A DNA stretch of 64,000 nucleotides from an uncultured Christensenella sp. (GCA_910577995.1 CAJTND010000002.1:2514-66513); one strand, 5' to 3'. Counted from the first letter of the stretch, positions 32,215-41,846 are shown. Notes: generated by a model not told the origin, from the letters alone. Program-made: numbers and translations.

Positions 32215-33705
32215 ATGTGCGCCGCAGTCAAGGAAAAGTTGGATAACATCATCGAGATAAAGAACGTCAGCAAAGTCTTTGACGGTATAACCGTCGTCGA
32301 CGACGTTAATCTTGCCGTCAAGCGCGGCGAATTCGTGACGCTGCTCGGTCCGAGCGGTTGCGGAAAAACGACGCTGCTGCGAATGATAGCGGGCTTCGAA
32401 CTGCCGACTTCCGGCTCGATATTTCTGGAAAAGCAGGACGTTACGGCAGTGCCGCCGCACCTGCGCCCCATAAACACCGTCTTTCAAAAGTACGCGCTTT
32501 TTCCGCATCTCAACGTTTATAAGAACATCGCGTTCGGCTTAAAGCTGAAAAAATTGCCGACGGGCGAATACGACAAAAAGGGCAAGCCGATATTCCGCAA
32601 GTTCACCAAAGACGAGATACGCGAGAAAGTCGAGCGCGTATTGAAGCTCGTCAACCTCGAGGCTTACGGGCATCGCGACGTGACCGGTCTGTCGGGCGGT
32701 CAGCAACAGCGCATAGCAATAGCGCGCGCGATAGTATGCGAGCCCAAAGTCCTCCTGCTCGACGAGCCGCTCGGCGCGCTCGATCTTAAAATGCGCAAGG
32801 AGATGCAGCTCGAGCTTGCCGCTATGCACAAGGATATAGGCATAACCTTTATATTCGTCACGCACGATCAGGAAGAAGCGCTTACCATGTCGGACAAGAT
32901 AGTAGTCATGACGGACGGCGCGGTGCAGCAGTACGGCACGCCCAAGAAGATATACGACGAGCCTGCAAATGCTTTCGTCGCGGACTTCATCGGCGAGAGC
33001 AACATACTCTCGGGCGTGATGAAACGCGATTATTGCGTCGAGTTTTGCGGGAGCGAGTTCAAGTGCCTCGACCACGGGTTCGGCAAGGACGAGCGCGTCG
33101 ACCTTGTGGTCCGTCCCGAAGATATCGTGCTCGGGCGCGATAAGGGCGCGCTCAAAGGCGAGGTCGTTTCGTCGGTGTTCAAGGGCACTTATTACGAAAT
33201 GGAGATACTCGCGGAGAACTACGAGTTCACCGTGCAGAACACGGTCGAATACGCCGTCGGCGAGACGGTATGGCTGTCGATTGATCCTAACGGCATACAT
33301 ATCATGAAAAAGCTCAAAGTGACCAACGAGTTCGACGGCGTCGTTTCGTCCGATGACACCGTCGAGCTTTGCGGCGGGACATTCGGATTCGTCAACGCGC
33401 TCGGGCTGGAAAAGGGCGACGAAGTGCGTGTGAAGATACCGTTCGACAAGATAGACCTTACCGACGACGAGAGCGACGGCGCAGTCGGCGCTAATGTCAC
33501 TCAGACTTTCTATAAGGGGTCGTATTATCAAGTGCAGGTCTACACAGACGACGATCACGAGTTCTTTATCGATACGGTCGACGAGTGGGATATAGGCGAC
33601 CGCGTGGGTATCAAGATAGCGCCCGAGGATATATCCGTCGAGCGCATCGCTCGATCCGATACGGACGGGGACGGACAAAAGGACGGGGAGACTGCCGATG
33701 AATAA
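32215..33705 (+). CDS. potA: Spermidine/putrescine ABC transporter ATPase with duplicated C-terminal domain
   Basis: 496 residues against about 350 to 370 for PotA. Walker A is GPSGCGKT (45-52), the signature LSGGQQQ (159-165), Walker B VLLLDEP (179-185), with the switch His in FVTHDQEEA. The extra length is a tandem duplication of the regulatory TOBE-like region: about 278-365 (VVSSVFKGTYYEMEIL) and about 385-478 (VTQTFYKGSYYQVQVY), each ending in a DP or AP loop. An insertion near 115-130 (GEYDKKGKPIFRKF) also lengthens the nucleotide-binding domain. potB overlaps its end by 8 bases. Confidence 0.93.
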   Translation: MCAAVKEKLDNIIEIKNVSKVFDGITVVDDVNLAVKRGEFVTLLGPSGCGKTTLLRMIAGFELPTSGSIFLEKQDVTAVPPHLRPINTVFQKYALFPHLNVYKNIAFGLKLKKLPTGEYDKKGKPIFRKFTKDEIREKVERVLKLVNLEAYGHRDVTGLSGGQQQRIAIARAIVCEPKVLLLDEPLGALDLKMRKEMQLELAAMHKDIGITFIFVTHDQEEALTMSDKIVVMTDGAVQQYGTPKKIYDEPANAFVADFIGESNILSGVMKRDYCVEFCGSEFKCLDHGFGKDERVDLVVRPEDIVLGRDKGALKGEVVSSVFKGTYYEMEILAENYEFTVQNTVEYAVGETVWLSIDPNGIHIMKKLKVTNEFDGVVSSDDTVELCGGTFGFVNALGLEKGDEVRVKIPFDKIDLTDDESDGAVGANVTQTFYKGSYYQVQVYTDDDHEFFIDTVDEWDIGDRVGIKIAPEDISVERIARSDTDGDGQKDGETADE

Positions 33706-34534
33706 CGCTACGACCGCCGCGGACGGCGGAAAGAAAAACAAGCTGAAAATACGCGGCGTAAAGCGCTCCGCGTTCGCCGTGCCGTATGCCGCGCTGAGCG
33801 TGATATTCGTCGTAGTGCCGCTGTTTATCATGTTGTACTACGCGTTCACCGACGGAACGGGGCATTTTACTTTCGCCAACTTCGCGCATTTTTTCGTGCG
33901 TCCCAACATCATCAAGGTCATGGGCAGATCGTTCCTCGTCGCGTTTATCACGACGGCGGCGTGCCTGCTGCTCGCGTACCCGCTCGCGCTCGCGCTCGCG
34001 TCGACTGCGCTCAACAAGAAGTTCATACTCGTTATGCTGTTTATACTGCCGATGTGGATAAACTCGTTGCTCCGCACTTACGCGATGAAGATAGTTTTGC
34101 ACATACTCAACGTGTCCAATGCCTGGGTCGCGGTGACCGTCGGCATGGTGTACGACTTTTTTCCGTTCATGCTCATGCCGCTGTACTCGGTGCTGTCGGG
34201 CATGGATAAGAGCCTTATCGAAGCGTCGCAGGATCTCGGCGCGTCCGCGGCGACGACGCTTTTCAAGGTCCGACTGCCGCTGTCGCTGCCCGGTATAGTG
34301 TCGGGCGTGCTCATGGTTTTCATGCCGACGGTGTCGACCTTTGCAATATCGGACATACTCGGCAATACCGATACTTACATGTTCGGTAACGTCATCGATC
34401 AGTGGTTTCGGAACACGGGCGGTTGGAACGTCGGCTCGGCGTACTCGTTCATACTGCTCGCGCTGATCGCCGTCACGGTGGTAGTAGCCAACAGGATAAC
34501 AAAAGGTCATAAGGAAGTCGGAGGCGTGCTGTGA
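33698..34534 (+). CDS. potB: Spermidine/putrescine ABC transporter permease PotB
   Basis: 278 residues. Six membrane segments of the type expected for a BPD permease. The EAA-type loop that contacts PotA is EASQDLGASAATTLFKVRLPLSLPGI (about 171-196). It overlaps potA by 8 bases and potC by 4, so translation of the three is coupled. Confidence 0.93.
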   Translation: MNNATTAADGGKKNKLKIRGVKRSAFAVPYAALSVIFVVVPLFIMLYYAFTDGTGHFTFANFAHFFVRPNIIKVMGRSFLVAFITTAACLLLAYPLALALASTALNKKFILVMLFILPMWINSLLRTYAMKIVLHILNVSNAWVAVTVGMVYDFFPFMLMPLYSVLSGMDKSLIEASQDLGASAATTLFKVRLPLSLPGIVSGVLMVFMPTVSTFAISDILGNTDTYMFGNVIDQWFRNTGGWNVGSAYSFILLALIAVTVVVANRITKGHKEVGGVL

Positions 34535-35328
34535 AAAAACAAGTCAAGACCGCGCTTATTTGGAGCTTTGTCGGAGCGATGCTGTTTTTGATGTACGTTC
34601 CGATACTCATACTTATCATCTACTCGTTTACCGACGCGCCCGCGCTCGGCGTGTGGGGCGGGTCCACCATGTCGCTGTACGGCAGGCTGTTTACCGATCC
34701 CGAGATAATGGGCGCGCTCGGCAACTCGCTGCTGCTCGCTTTTGTCGCCGCGACGCTCGCCACGGTGCTCGGCACTGCCGCCGCCGTCGGCATATATTAC
34801 ATGAAACGCAGGCGCAAAGCCGTCGTCGGGTTTATATCCAATATAACGATGGAAAACGCAGAGATAGTGACAGGCGTCGCATTCATGATGTTTTTCCTCG
34901 CGGTGCGCGTCGGCTACGGCTGGCCCGCGCTCATCATCGCGCACACGATGATAACGGTGCCGTATGTCATACTGTCGGTAACGCCCAAGCTGTCGCAGAT
35001 AAATCCCAACCTCTACGAGGCGGGGCTCGACCTCGGCGCGTCGCCCGTTAAGTCGATGCTCGCGGTCGTCGTGCCTCAGCTCGTGCCGGGCATGGTCAGC
35101 GGCTTCATAATGGCGTTCACTCTGTCGCTCGACGACTTTATAGTGTCTAAGTTCATCAACGGCGGCGTGGAAACGATACCTATCTATCTGTACAACGCGC
35201 TTGCCAAGCGCGGCGCAGACCCGACGCTCCGCGCGCTGTCGTCCGTGCTGTTTATCGCGGTCCTGACCGTGCTCATCGCGCTCAATGTGGTAAGCGCGAG
35301 AAAGCGCAAGAAGCTCGCCAAGGCGTAA
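34531..35328 (+). CDS. potC: Spermidine/putrescine ABC transporter permease PotC
   Basis: 265 residues with a GTG start at 34531 whose last two bases form part of the potB stop (GTGA overlap). Six hydrophobic segments and the EAA loop EAGLDLGASPVKSMLAVVVPQLVPG (about 170-194). Partner of PotB in the channel. Confidence 0.93.
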   Translation: MKKQVKTALIWSFVGAMLFLMYVPILILIIYSFTDAPALGVWGGSTMSLYGRLFTDPEIMGALGNSLLLAFVAATLATVLGTAAAVGIYYMKRRRKAVVGFISNITMENAEIVTGVAFMMFFLAVRVGYGWPALIIAHTMITVPYVILSVTPKLSQINPNLYEAGLDLGASPVKSMLAVVVPQLVPGMVSGFIMAFTLSLDDFIVSKFINGGVETIPIYLYNALAKRGADPTLRALSSVLFIAVLTVLIALNVVSARKRKKLAKA

Positions 35329-35340
35329 GGAGGCGGAGCG

Positions 35341-36570
35341 ATGAAAAAAAGATTTTTGCCTATGCTCGCGGCAGCAGTTGCCGCCGCACCGTCGTTCCTG
35401 CTGTTCGGCTGTGCGCCGCGGTCGCAGGTCCTCAAGATCTATAATTGGGGCGACTATATAGAGGACAGTCTTATAGGCGAATTCGAGAGCTGGTACAAAG
35501 AGCAGACGGGCGAGCATATCACCGTCAAGTACGACACGTTCGACACCAACGAAACTATGCTGATGCGCATAGAAACGCAGAAAGCCGATTACGATCTCGT
35601 ATGCCCGTCGGACTATATCGCCGAGCGTATGATCAAGTCGGGGCTGGCGAAAAAAGTGGACGCCGAGATTTTCGACCCGAAAACGCCCGATCTGTTTTAC
35701 GACGGGCTTGCGGACATGGTCGCGCCGTTCGATGAGAACAACGAATATTTCGTGCCGTATGTGTGGGGCACGTTCGGCATAATGTACGATACGAACAGAA
35801 TAGACGCGGGCTCGGAAAAGGCGGAGAGCTGGGGCGCGCTGTGGAGCGACGAGTGGAAGCAGACGACGGGCAAGCGGCGCGTGCTGATGAAAGACAGCGT
35901 GCGAGACGCGTATTCCGTCGCTATGATCTATGCCAACACCGATAAGCTTGCCGAGCTGTCCGACGGTTTTACCGACTACAACGCCGAGTACCGAAAAGAG
36001 CTCGTTTCGTACTTTTCCGAGGTGACGGACGACACGCTCGCGACGGCGCAAAAGACGCTTATCGAGCAGAAAAAAGCGATATGCAAATACGAGGTCGACG
36101 ACGGCAAGAACGACATGGTCGCTGGCACTACCGACGCTTATCTCGGATTGTTTTGGTCGTGCGACGCGGGACTTATAATGCTTGAGGACGGCGGGGATCA
36201 TTTTTATTACACAGTGCCTAAGGAGGGCAGTAACGTCTGGGTCGACGGCTGGCTCATACCTAAGTATGCGAAAAACGAGAAAGCCGCCAACTACTTTCTC
36301 AAATTCATCAATACCCATGAGTTCGCCGCGATAAACTTCGATTATATGGGAACGTCCATAGCGGTAAAGAGCGTCATGGACGAAGCCAAGATAGCTATGG
36401 AAGAGGACGACGAGTTTTTCGATGGCTTTTACGACGGGTTCAAGCAGATGTATATCGATATGATGTTCCCGTCGGAAACGGTGATAGCGCGGTCGGCGGT
36501 CATGCGCGATTTCGGCGTAAAGATGGGCACTGCGCTCGACAGCATGTGGATAGACGTAAAGACGAGCTGA
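35341..36570 (+). CDS. potD: Spermidine/putrescine-binding lipoprotein PotD
   Basis: 409 residues. A lipoprotein signal peptide ends at the lipobox LFGC (Cys24), so the protein is anchored on the outer face of the membrane. VLKIYNWGDYIEDSLIGEFE (about 31-50) is the PotD/PotF opening, and the acidic and aromatic polyamine-contacting residues appear in VWGTFGIMYDTN and VDGWLIPKYAKN. AAGGAGG lies close before the ATG. The gene completes the potABCD set; mnmG begins 4 bases after its stop. Confidence 0.94.
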   Translation: MKKRFLPMLAAAVAAAPSFLLFGCAPRSQVLKIYNWGDYIEDSLIGEFESWYKEQTGEHITVKYDTFDTNETMLMRIETQKADYDLVCPSDYIAERMIKSGLAKKVDAEIFDPKTPDLFYDGLADMVAPFDENNEYFVPYVWGTFGIMYDTNRIDAGSEKAESWGALWSDEWKQTTGKRRVLMKDSVRDAYSVAMIYANTDKLAELSDGFTDYNAEYRKELVSYFSEVTDDTLATAQKTLIEQKKAICKYEVDDGKNDMVAGTTDAYLGLFWSCDAGLIMLEDGGDHFYYTVPKEGSNVWVDGWLIPKYAKNEKAANYFLKFINTHEFAAINFDYMGTSIAVKSVMDEAKIAMEEDDEFFDGFYDGFKQMYIDMMFPSETVIARSAVMRDFGVKMGTALDSMWIDVKTS

Positions 36571-36574
36571 TATC

Positions 36575-38431
36575 ATGAAAGAATTGGTTTACGACGCGAT
36601 CGTCGTCGGCGCGGGGCATGCGGGGATAGAAGCCGCGCTCGCGCTCGCAAAGACCGGCGCGAATACGCTGGTTACATCGATAACCGCCGACAACGTCGGA
36701 TATATGGCGTGCAATCCGTCGATAGGCGGAACGGGCAAAGGTCATCTCGTCCGCGAGCTCGACGCGCTCGGCGGGTTTATGGGCATAGCCGCCGACGCAT
36801 GCGCGACGCAGATACGCATGCTCAATTCCTCGAAAGGGCTTGCGGTGCGTTCCCTGCGCGCGCAGGCGGACAAGTACAAATATCATGCGTTTACCAAGTC
36901 CGCGCTCGAAACCGCCGATAACCTGACTCTTCGGCAGGACGAAGTAAAAAGCATAACGCGGCGCGGCACGGACCTTGTAGTCGAGTGCGTCACCGGCAGC
37001 GTTTATGTGAGCAAGGCCGTCGTCGTTGCGACGGGCGTTTATCTCGACAGCACGATAATATGCGGCAAGAGCGTGCAGGCGCACGGCCCCGTATGCTTTA
37101 CGCGTAGCGAGTATCTCGCGGCGTCGCTGAGGGCGCTCGGCTTCGAGCTCCGCAGGTTCAAGACGGGCACGCCCGCGCGGCTTGCGGGGAAAACGATAGA
37201 CTTTTCCAAGCTGGAAATACAGTACGGCGACGACGTGCCGTATACGTTTTCCGCGCTTACCAAGAAACAGCCGAAAAACACGTCCGTATGCTACCTCGGT
37301 TACACCAACGGCAAAACTCACGACATAATACGCGAGGCGCTGCCCGAGTCGCCGCGGCATGCGGGACTGATTACGGGCACGGGCGCTCGGTATTGCCCGT
37401 CGATAGAAGATAAGATAGTGCGGTTTTCGGACAAGCCGCGGCATGCGTTCTTCCTCGAGCCCGAGGGCGCGGGGACGGACGAATGGTATATACAGGGCAT
37501 TTCCACATCGTTGCCGCCGAGCGTTCAGCGCGAAATGTACCGCTCGATCGTCGGGCTGGAAAACGTGTCCGTAGTGCGCGACGCTTATGCCATAGAGTAC
37601 GAATGCATCGACGCGCGCGAGCTTTTCCCGAGCCTCATGTCGAAACGCATACCCGGGCTGTTCTTCGCGGGGCAGATCAACGGCACGAGCGGCTACGAGG
37701 AAGCGGCGGCGCAGGGCGTGCTCGCGGGCATAAATGCGTCGGCATATCTGCGCGGTATGTCTCCGCTCGTGCTCGACAGGACGGAGAGCTATATAGGCGT
37801 GATGACGGACGACCTCGTTACGGTCGGGAGCGACGAGCCGTATCGGATGCTCACGGGTCGCGCCGAGTGTCGGCTGAGCTTCCGTCAGGACAACGCCGAC
37901 CTGCGTCTGACCGAGCTCGCCGTGCCGTACGGGACCGTTTCGGAGCAGCGGCGCAAAGCGCTCGACAGCAAGAAGCGCGCGATAAAAAAGTGCGAGAAAC
38001 TGCTCGACGCGGTGATACCCGAGCGGCAGGTAAAGGAGCTGTTCGACGCGGCGGGCGAGTCGGGCGCGCGGGCTATGACCGTCGCCGACGTGCTGAAACG
38101 CTCTCTTGTAACGCTCGACGAGTTCGACAGGCATATAGACGCGCTCAAAAGCGTGCCGCCCGCGGCAAAGCTCGAGGTGTACGCTCGGCTCAGGTACGAC
38201 AGCTATCTGCGCCGTCAGCAGTCCGAATTAAAGGAGAGATCGCGGCTGGAAAACATGCGGCTTTCGCCAGATACAGATTATTTGACAGTCGATGGACTGA
38301 GGCTCGAAGCGCGGGAAAAGCTCAACGCGGCAAAGCCGCTGTCGATAGGTCAGGCGTCGCGCGTGCCCGGCGTAACGCCCGCGGATGTGTGGGTGCTTAT
38401 AAGCAGACACAAGGGCAACGCCGCGGAGTGA
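36575..38431 (+). CDS. mnmG: tRNA uridine-34 modification enzyme MnmG (GidA)
   Basis: 618 residues, normal. With MnmE it installs the carboxymethylaminomethyl group on wobble uridine 34. The FAD motif is VVGAGHAGIEAALALAKTG (11-29), then the hallmark CNPSIGGTGKGHLVRELDALGG (about 47-68) and the C-terminal SYEEAAAQGVLAGINA-like region near 370. No mnmE, rsmG or parA-parB neighbour is present, although mnmG is often near those. Here it follows potD by 4 bases and may depend on the polyamine-responsive promoter. Confidence 0.96.
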   Translation: MKELVYDAIVVGAGHAGIEAALALAKTGANTLVTSITADNVGYMACNPSIGGTGKGHLVRELDALGGFMGIAADACATQIRMLNSSKGLAVRSLRAQADKYKYHAFTKSALETADNLTLRQDEVKSITRRGTDLVVECVTGSVYVSKAVVVATGVYLDSTIICGKSVQAHGPVCFTRSEYLAASLRALGFELRRFKTGTPARLAGKTIDFSKLEIQYGDDVPYTFSALTKKQPKNTSVCYLGYTNGKTHDIIREALPESPRHAGLITGTGARYCPSIEDKIVRFSDKPRHAFFLEPEGAGTDEWYIQGISTSLPPSVQREMYRSIVGLENVSVVRDAYAIEYECIDARELFPSLMSKRIPGLFFAGQINGTSGYEEAAAQGVLAGINASAYLRGMSPLVLDRTESYIGVMTDDLVTVGSDEPYRMLTGRAECRLSFRQDNADLRLTELAVPYGTVSEQRRKALDSKKRAIKKCEKLLDAVIPERQVKELFDAAGESGARAMTVADVLKRSLVTLDEFDRHIDALKSVPPAAKLEVYARLRYDSYLRRQQSELKERSRLENMRLSPDTDYLTVDGLRLEAREKLNAAKPLSIGQASRVPGVTPADVWVLISRHKGNAAE

Positions 38432-38463
38432 CTGATGTCAAATATTATCGAATGAAATATGCG

Positions 38464-38500
38464 CCCCCGCTGTTCCTATGGAGCGGCGGGGGTTCGTATT
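38464..38500 (+). terminator. Hairpin after mnmG
   Basis: CCCCCGC (38464-38470) pairs with GCGGGGG (38486-38492). The following T tract is weak (TTCGTATT), so termination may be partial. Confidence 0.55.
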
Positions 38501-38512
38501 GCCGTTAAAAAC

Positions 38513-38541
38513 TTTACTTTTCGCGGCGAATGGTATATAAT
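38513..38541 (+). promoter_or_regulatory. Promoter of the membrane acyltransferase gene, predicted leaderless
   Basis: TTTACT (38513-38518), 17-base spacer, TATAAT (38536-38541), then six bases to the ATG at 38548. Confidence 0.75.
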
Positions 38542-38547
38542 ACGTTT

Positions 38548-39396
38548 ATGGAAAACGCGATAGCGACAAAGGCAATATTCCGCGACAAAAAGCGGCGCGT
38601 GTGGGAGCTCGACTTTCTGCGCGGCATTGCGGTCATCGCTATGTGCTTCGATCATTTGATGTTCGACTTTTACGCGATACAGTTTTGGTTCTCCAACTGG
38701 TTCAAAGTCGATAACGCCGTCATGAGAGAGCTTTCCGCTCTTGCCGAGGCGTATTGGTACAGTACGTTTAGGTTCTACGCGCATTTTATATTCGTGTTTT
38801 TGTTTCTGTTCCTCGTCGGTACGAGCTGCGCATTCTCGCGCGACAACGTACGCCGCGGCTCGGCGCTCGCCGTCGTTTCGCTTGCGTTCACGGGCGTGAC
38901 GCTCGGACTTATACCGATGGGACTGATGGAGCAGGGCGTTATTTTCGGAATATTGCACTGTATAGCGCTGTCTATTCTCTGCGCCGCCGCGGTCGATACG
39001 GCGAGCAAGCGTATAAGACCGCTAAATGTGTACCTGCCGCTGCTGCTCGGCGTTGTGATTTGCGCCGTCGGCATCGGGCGTAGGTTTTGGCTCGTCTACG
39101 ATAACTATGACGAAGTTTTCGATGCGGCGCATCTTCTCGACTACATACTCGGCGGCATCAGCTACGGCGACGATTGGTTCGGACTGTTCCCCAACGTCGG
39201 CGCGGTGCTCATCGGTATGTACTTCGGCAAAGCCGCATACTCTACGCGCTCGTCGCTCATTCCGCGGCTCGGCGGTAAATGGTCCAAGCCCGTCGGGTTC
39301 GTCGGACGGCACGCTCTGCTGTTTTATCTCGGTCATCAAGTCATACTGACGGGTGCGGTCACGCTGTTGTGCCTGTGCCTCGGTTACAGGTTTTAG
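38548..39396 (+). CDS. DUF1624 / HGSNAT-like membrane acyltransferase
   Basis: 282 residues from the ATG at 38548; the extension to 38530 overlaps the -10 box. RRVWELDFLRGIAVIAMCFDHLMFDF (about 12-37) is the DUF1624 signature, a multi-helix family related to heparan-alpha-glucosaminide N-acetyltransferase. About seven hydrophobic segments follow, with a late GRHALLFYLGHQ motif. It is likely to acylate a cell-envelope substrate at the membrane. An acyl-adenylate ligase and a metallo-beta-lactamase-fold gene follow in tight succession. Confidence 0.75.
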   Translation: MENAIATKAIFRDKKRRVWELDFLRGIAVIAMCFDHLMFDFYAIQFWFSNWFKVDNAVMRELSALAEAYWYSTFRFYAHFIFVFLFLFLVGTSCAFSRDNVRRGSALAVVSLAFTGVTLGLIPMGLMEQGVIFGILHCIALSILCAAAVDTASKRIRPLNVYLPLLLGVVICAVGIGRRFWLVYDNYDEVFDAAHLLDYILGGISYGDDWFGLFPNVGAVLIGMYFGKAAYSTRSSLIPRLGGKWSKPVGFVGRHALLFYLGHQVILTGAVTLLCLCLGYRF

Positions 39397-39403
39397 AGGT
39401 ATC

Positions 39404-40993
39404 ATGTTTCTTTACCAAATGCTCGAAAGCTACGAACAAAAGGACGGCAAGAGCCGCGCGCTCCTGTACATGGGCAAGTCGTTTTCTTACGACGCTCTGT
39501 TCGCCGCCGTGGACGATGCGGCGGCGCGGCTGGCGACGCTCGTCAAAGCGGGCGAGGTCGCCACTATCTGCATGCCCAACACGCCCGAATGCGTCGCGTG
39601 CTTCTATGCGCTCAACAAGATAGGCGCGATAGCGCATATGGTGCATCCGCTGACGCCGCCCGCGCAGCTTAAAAAGTTTATGGCGGCTGTCGGGTCCAAG
39701 CTTTTGATCACGCTCTCGATAAATCTCGGGAAGTATGCGCCGCTTGCGTCGGAATACGCGATAGTATCCGTACACCCCGCGCGTTCTCTGCCGCGCATCA
39801 TGCGGTTTTTCTTCGACCTCAAAGTCAAGCCGTACAAGGGCGATCGGACGGGCGTCACCGATTACGACGACGTGCAAAAGGGCGAGTACGGTAAGCCGAC
39901 GCGCGCCGACACCGATACGGGCGTATATCTCCACAGCGGCGGCACGGGCGGCGAGCCGAAAGTGATAGAGCTTTCGGACGCGGCTATAAACGCGCTCGCG
40001 GCGCGCGGCAAAGAGGCGCTCTGCATAGACGGCGCGCACGGCATGTACATGCTCGCCGCGCTCCCGATGTTCCACGGGTTCGGGCTTGCCATGTGTGTGC
40101 ACGCAATACTGATCCACGGCGGCGTGAGCGTGCTCCAGCCTAAGTTCGATCCGAAAGCGACGGTCAAGCTGCTCGGCAAAAACCGCATGCATTTTATTAT
40201 CGGCGTGCCCAATCTTTTTCGCGCGCTGTTGAAGCGTCCCGACTTCTCGGGCGATAAACTCAAAAATATATATGCCGCGTTCGTCGGCGGCGATTGCGCG
40301 CCGCAGGACCTTTTAGACGAGTTCAACTCGCGCATGGAGAGCGTCGGCGCGAACGGTCGGCTGTTCGAGGGCTACGGTCTTACCGAAACGGTCACGGTGT
40401 GCGCGCTCAATAACTTCGCGTACAGCCGCCGCGGTTCTATGGGGCGCATGATGAGCGGACTGCGCGCGGAGATAGTCGATCCCGAGAGCCTCGCGCCGCT
40501 CGGCGCGGGAGAAAAGGGCGAGATCGTCGTCGCCGGCGATACGCTGATGAACGGCTACCTCGACAACGCCGAGGAAAACGCGCGTACGTTCTTCACGCTC
40601 GACGGCGAGCGGTTCGTGAGGACGGGCGACTTCGGCTACAAAGACGGCGACGGGTTTTTGTTCTTTGTGCAACGGCTCAAACGTATAATCAAGATATCGG
40701 GGATAAGCGTTTATCCCAAAGAGATAGAGGCGTGTGTCGGCGAGCTCGACGGCATAACGGGCGCGTGCGCCGTCGAATATAAACAGGGCGGCAAGACGCG
40801 TATCGCGCTGTTTCTCACGGGCAGGGAATATCCGCACGGCGAGCTTAAAGCGCGTATAGAGAGCGAGCTTTCGCGCTACGCCGTGCCGTCGCTCATCCGT
40901 TATCTGGCGGAGATACCCGTCACGCCCGTGATGAAGGCGGACGCGCGTGCGCTCGAACGGCTCGCGACGGACATAGCGGAGGGCGTGTTATGA
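39404..40993 (+). CDS. Acyl-CoA synthetase-like AMP-binding ligase
   Basis: 529 residues from the ATG at 39404, with GAGGT seven bases ahead, right after the upstream stop. ANL-superfamily motifs: A3 phosphate loop VYLHSGGTGGEPKV (174-187), A5 EGYGLTETVTV (about 324-334), A7 RTGDFGYKDGDGFLFF and A8 RLKRIIKISGISVYPKEIE. The C-terminal Lys of A10 appears as PVTPVMKADARAL rather than TxxGK. Substrate is a carboxylic acid, probably a fatty acid, loaded onto CoA or a carrier. The next start overlaps its stop by 4 bases. Confidence 0.88.
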   Translation: MFLYQMLESYEQKDGKSRALLYMGKSFSYDALFAAVDDAAARLATLVKAGEVATICMPNTPECVACFYALNKIGAIAHMVHPLTPPAQLKKFMAAVGSKLLITLSINLGKYAPLASEYAIVSVHPARSLPRIMRFFFDLKVKPYKGDRTGVTDYDDVQKGEYGKPTRADTDTGVYLHSGGTGGEPKVIELSDAAINALAARGKEALCIDGAHGMYMLAALPMFHGFGLAMCVHAILIHGGVSVLQPKFDPKATVKLLGKNRMHFIIGVPNLFRALLKRPDFSGDKLKNIYAAFVGGDCAPQDLLDEFNSRMESVGANGRLFEGYGLTETVTVCALNNFAYSRRGSMGRMMSGLRAEIVDPESLAPLGAGEKGEIVVAGDTLMNGYLDNAEENARTFFTLDGERFVRTGDFGYKDGDGFLFFVQRLKRIIKISGISVYPKEIEACVGELDGITGACAVEYKQGGKTRIALFLTGREYPHGELKARIESELSRYAVPSLIRYLAEIPVTPVMKADARALERLATDIAEGVL

Positions 40994-41826
40994 AGCTGAC
41001 TTTTCTCGGCACGGCGGCGGCGGAGGGCGTGCCCGCGGTGTTTTGCAACTGCGCGACCTGCCTTAGAGCCAAGGAGCGCGGAGGCAGGGATATACGCACG
41101 CGCAGTCAGATACTTATCGACGGGGATACGCTGTTCGATTTCCCCATGGATACATACATGCACATGCTCGCACACAAGCTCGACCTTTCTGCGGTCAAGC
41201 GCGTGCTTATAACGCATGCGCATATGGACCACTGTTATCCGCAGGAGTTTTGCATGCGCGGCAAACCGTTTGCGCACGGCATGACCGAGCCTGTCGTCGA
41301 CGTTTACTGCAACGCGACCGTCCGCGACCTGTTCCGTACCGACACCGCGCGCGAGATACGTCCCGATATAGAAGGCGCGATACGGCTGAACGTGCTCCAT
41401 CCCTTTGACGAAACGCGAAGCGGCGATGTGCGCATAGTCGCATTGCCCGCGTCGCATACGAGAGGCGAGGAGTGTCTTGTGTACTATCTCGAACGCGGCG
41501 GACGCGGCGCTCTGCTATTGAACGACACGGGCGCGCTCGATGTGGCGGTGTATCACAGGCTCGCCGATATCGGCGCGGCGGTCGATATAGTCGCGCTCGA
41601 CTGCACTTACGGCGCGACGCGGCACGGCAAGGGCAGACACATGGGATTGTACGACGCGGCGGACCAGCTCGAGCTTATGGATAAATGCGGTCTGCTGCGC
41701 CGCGGCGCTAAGCGTTACGCAACGCATTTCTCGCACAATACCGACCTCGACTACGGCGGGCTTTGCGCCGTCGCCGAGCCGCTCGGCATAGATATTGCCT
41801 ACGACGGCTGTTCCGTCGAGGTGTAG
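40990..41826 (+). CDS. Metallo-beta-lactamase-fold hydrolase, PhnP-like
   Basis: 278 residues. The opening LTFLGTAAAEGVPAVFCNCATCLRA (3-27) with its paired Cys and the zinc motif THAHMDHCYP (about 75-84) match the PhnP-type phosphodiesterase subgroup of the MBL fold. Further metal ligands lie in PASHTRGEECL, LNDTG and THFSHN. PhnP hydrolyses cyclic ribose phosphates, but there are no phn genes here. Translation is coupled to the ligase by the ATGA overlap (40990-40993). Confidence 0.8.
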   Translation: MKLTFLGTAAAEGVPAVFCNCATCLRAKERGGRDIRTRSQILIDGDTLFDFPMDTYMHMLAHKLDLSAVKRVLITHAHMDHCYPQEFCMRGKPFAHGMTEPVVDVYCNATVRDLFRTDTAREIRPDIEGAIRLNVLHPFDETRSGDVRIVALPASHTRGEECLVYYLERGGRGALLLNDTGALDVAVYHRLADIGAAVDIVALDCTYGATRHGKGRHMGLYDAADQLELMDKCGLLRRGAKRYATHFSHNTDLDYGGLCAVAEPLGIDIAYDGCSVEV

Positions 41827-41846
41827 AAAAGAAATCAGGCAAAAAC

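Noticed and set aside
34507..36576. A 689-codon minus-strand open frame over potC and potD
   Set aside because: Shadow of two well-identified genes; composition is unlike a real protein.
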